Origin: Phytoseiulus persimilis
Taxonomy: Eukaryota > Arthropoda > Arachnida > Mesostigmata > Phytoseiidae
NCBI GenBank assembly: GCA_037576195.1
Contig: CM075103.1
Coordinates: 31,456,723-31,520,722 of the forward strand
Length of the DNA: 64,000 bases
Reading direction: 5' to 3'
The first letter of the stretch is position 1. Each line of letters starts with the position of its first letter. The translations under genes were made by a program, and so were the position numbers. Of this stretch, positions 63,481-64,000 are shown in pieces. The notes under the pieces were generated by a model. It saw nothing but the letters and a program-made list of their open reading frames with translations. It had not been told where the DNA came from and searched no databases.

Positions 63481-64000
63481 AAAAGAAGTCAGCGAGCTGC
63501 TGCCGGCAGCGAGCGGACGGTGATCCATCTATGGGTGCCACGTGCACATGAAACTCTCGCACTATGACAGAACCGAGGTTCATCCTGATCCACCGGAGTC
63601 CGCTGCCGGGGTCGGTCCGTCTGACTGCAATCGCACCACCGGCGACCGACGGCGAACCCGGTCAGCTCATTACGGAGATCTGCGTCGGCGGACGATTTGT
63701 GAGTTGCGCAGAAGGCATGCGGATCAACAGCTGGAAGTTTCCGTGGCGGCAACCAGGATCAACAGGAGCATTCGGTGCGGAGCGCTCAGGTTCGGAAATT
63801 TCGACATCGTTCTCGACTCAGCACGATGGCGGAGAGGATGGACCCTGAAGAAGCGATGCAATCCGCTGGGAAACGGTGGACATTGAATGAGCGATCGCGG
63901 CTGCAGAGTAAACACAGCCGGAATCCTGGCTCAAGATCTATAAACGATTGAGTGAGGGGATTACCGAATGAGGTCCGAATCTTCCTTCCTGGCTGGCTCC
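63480..64000 (+). other. CpG-rich segment, possible 5' exon
   Basis: Base composition is richer in CG dinucleotides than its surroundings. An ATG near 63827 (CACGATGGCG context) opens a 41-codon hydrophilic frame with a possible donor after GGGAAACG. This could be the first exon of a gene continuing past the window. Nothing confirms it. Confidence 0.18.

Noticed and set aside
1-64000. CRISPR arrays, operons or phage modules
   Set aside because: No regularly spaced direct repeats or bacterial gene organisation; the splice sites, tRNA and homeobox show the DNA is animal.

Overview
This is animal nuclear DNA with near-balanced base composition, split genes, GT-AG introns, AATAAA signals, a Pol III tRNA gene and scattered short repeats. 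There are no bacterial-style operons. The best-supported proteins are arthropod-like: two ELOVL fatty-acid elongases and a Gsx/ind-class homeobox gene whose homeodomain most resembles Drosophila ind. Several introns are very short (about 80-200 bp), but most of the window carries no recognisable gene. A chelicerate (mite or tick) is my best guess. It is inference only.

Layout. 1-27 kb is gene-poor. It holds short inverted and terminal-inverted-repeat elements, a LINE-like 3' tail, a decayed secreted-protein locus near 16 kb, a signal-peptide-like exon near 6 kb and a few coding-looking remnants. At 27.4-28.3 kb (minus) lies an elongase with an uninterrupted reading frame, with a splice acceptor before its start and a close poly(A) signal. 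28.4-45.2 kb is again mostly non-coding, with a small ORF followed closely by AATAAA, a 25-bp hairpin, a tRNA-derived repeat and possible pseudogene pieces. At 45.6-47.9 kb (minus) a tRNA-Ala(TGC) gene sits just downstream of a second, three-exon elongase. 53.0-54.7 kb (minus) gives two consistent but unrecognised multi-exon models. At 58.2-58.8 kb (minus) is the Gsx/ind gene. At 59.8-61.8 kb (plus) I assemble a two-exon gene for a secreted protein with ten cysteines in its second exon.

The two elongases are ER enzymes of very-long-chain fatty acid synthesis and share the same unusual substitutions in the first catalytic motif, so they are probably related local copies. The remaining genes show no evident functional link to each other. 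The most interesting unexplained items are the secreted cysteine-rich gene, the unidentified gene pair at 53-54.7 kb, and a small hAT-like MITE family with three copies here.
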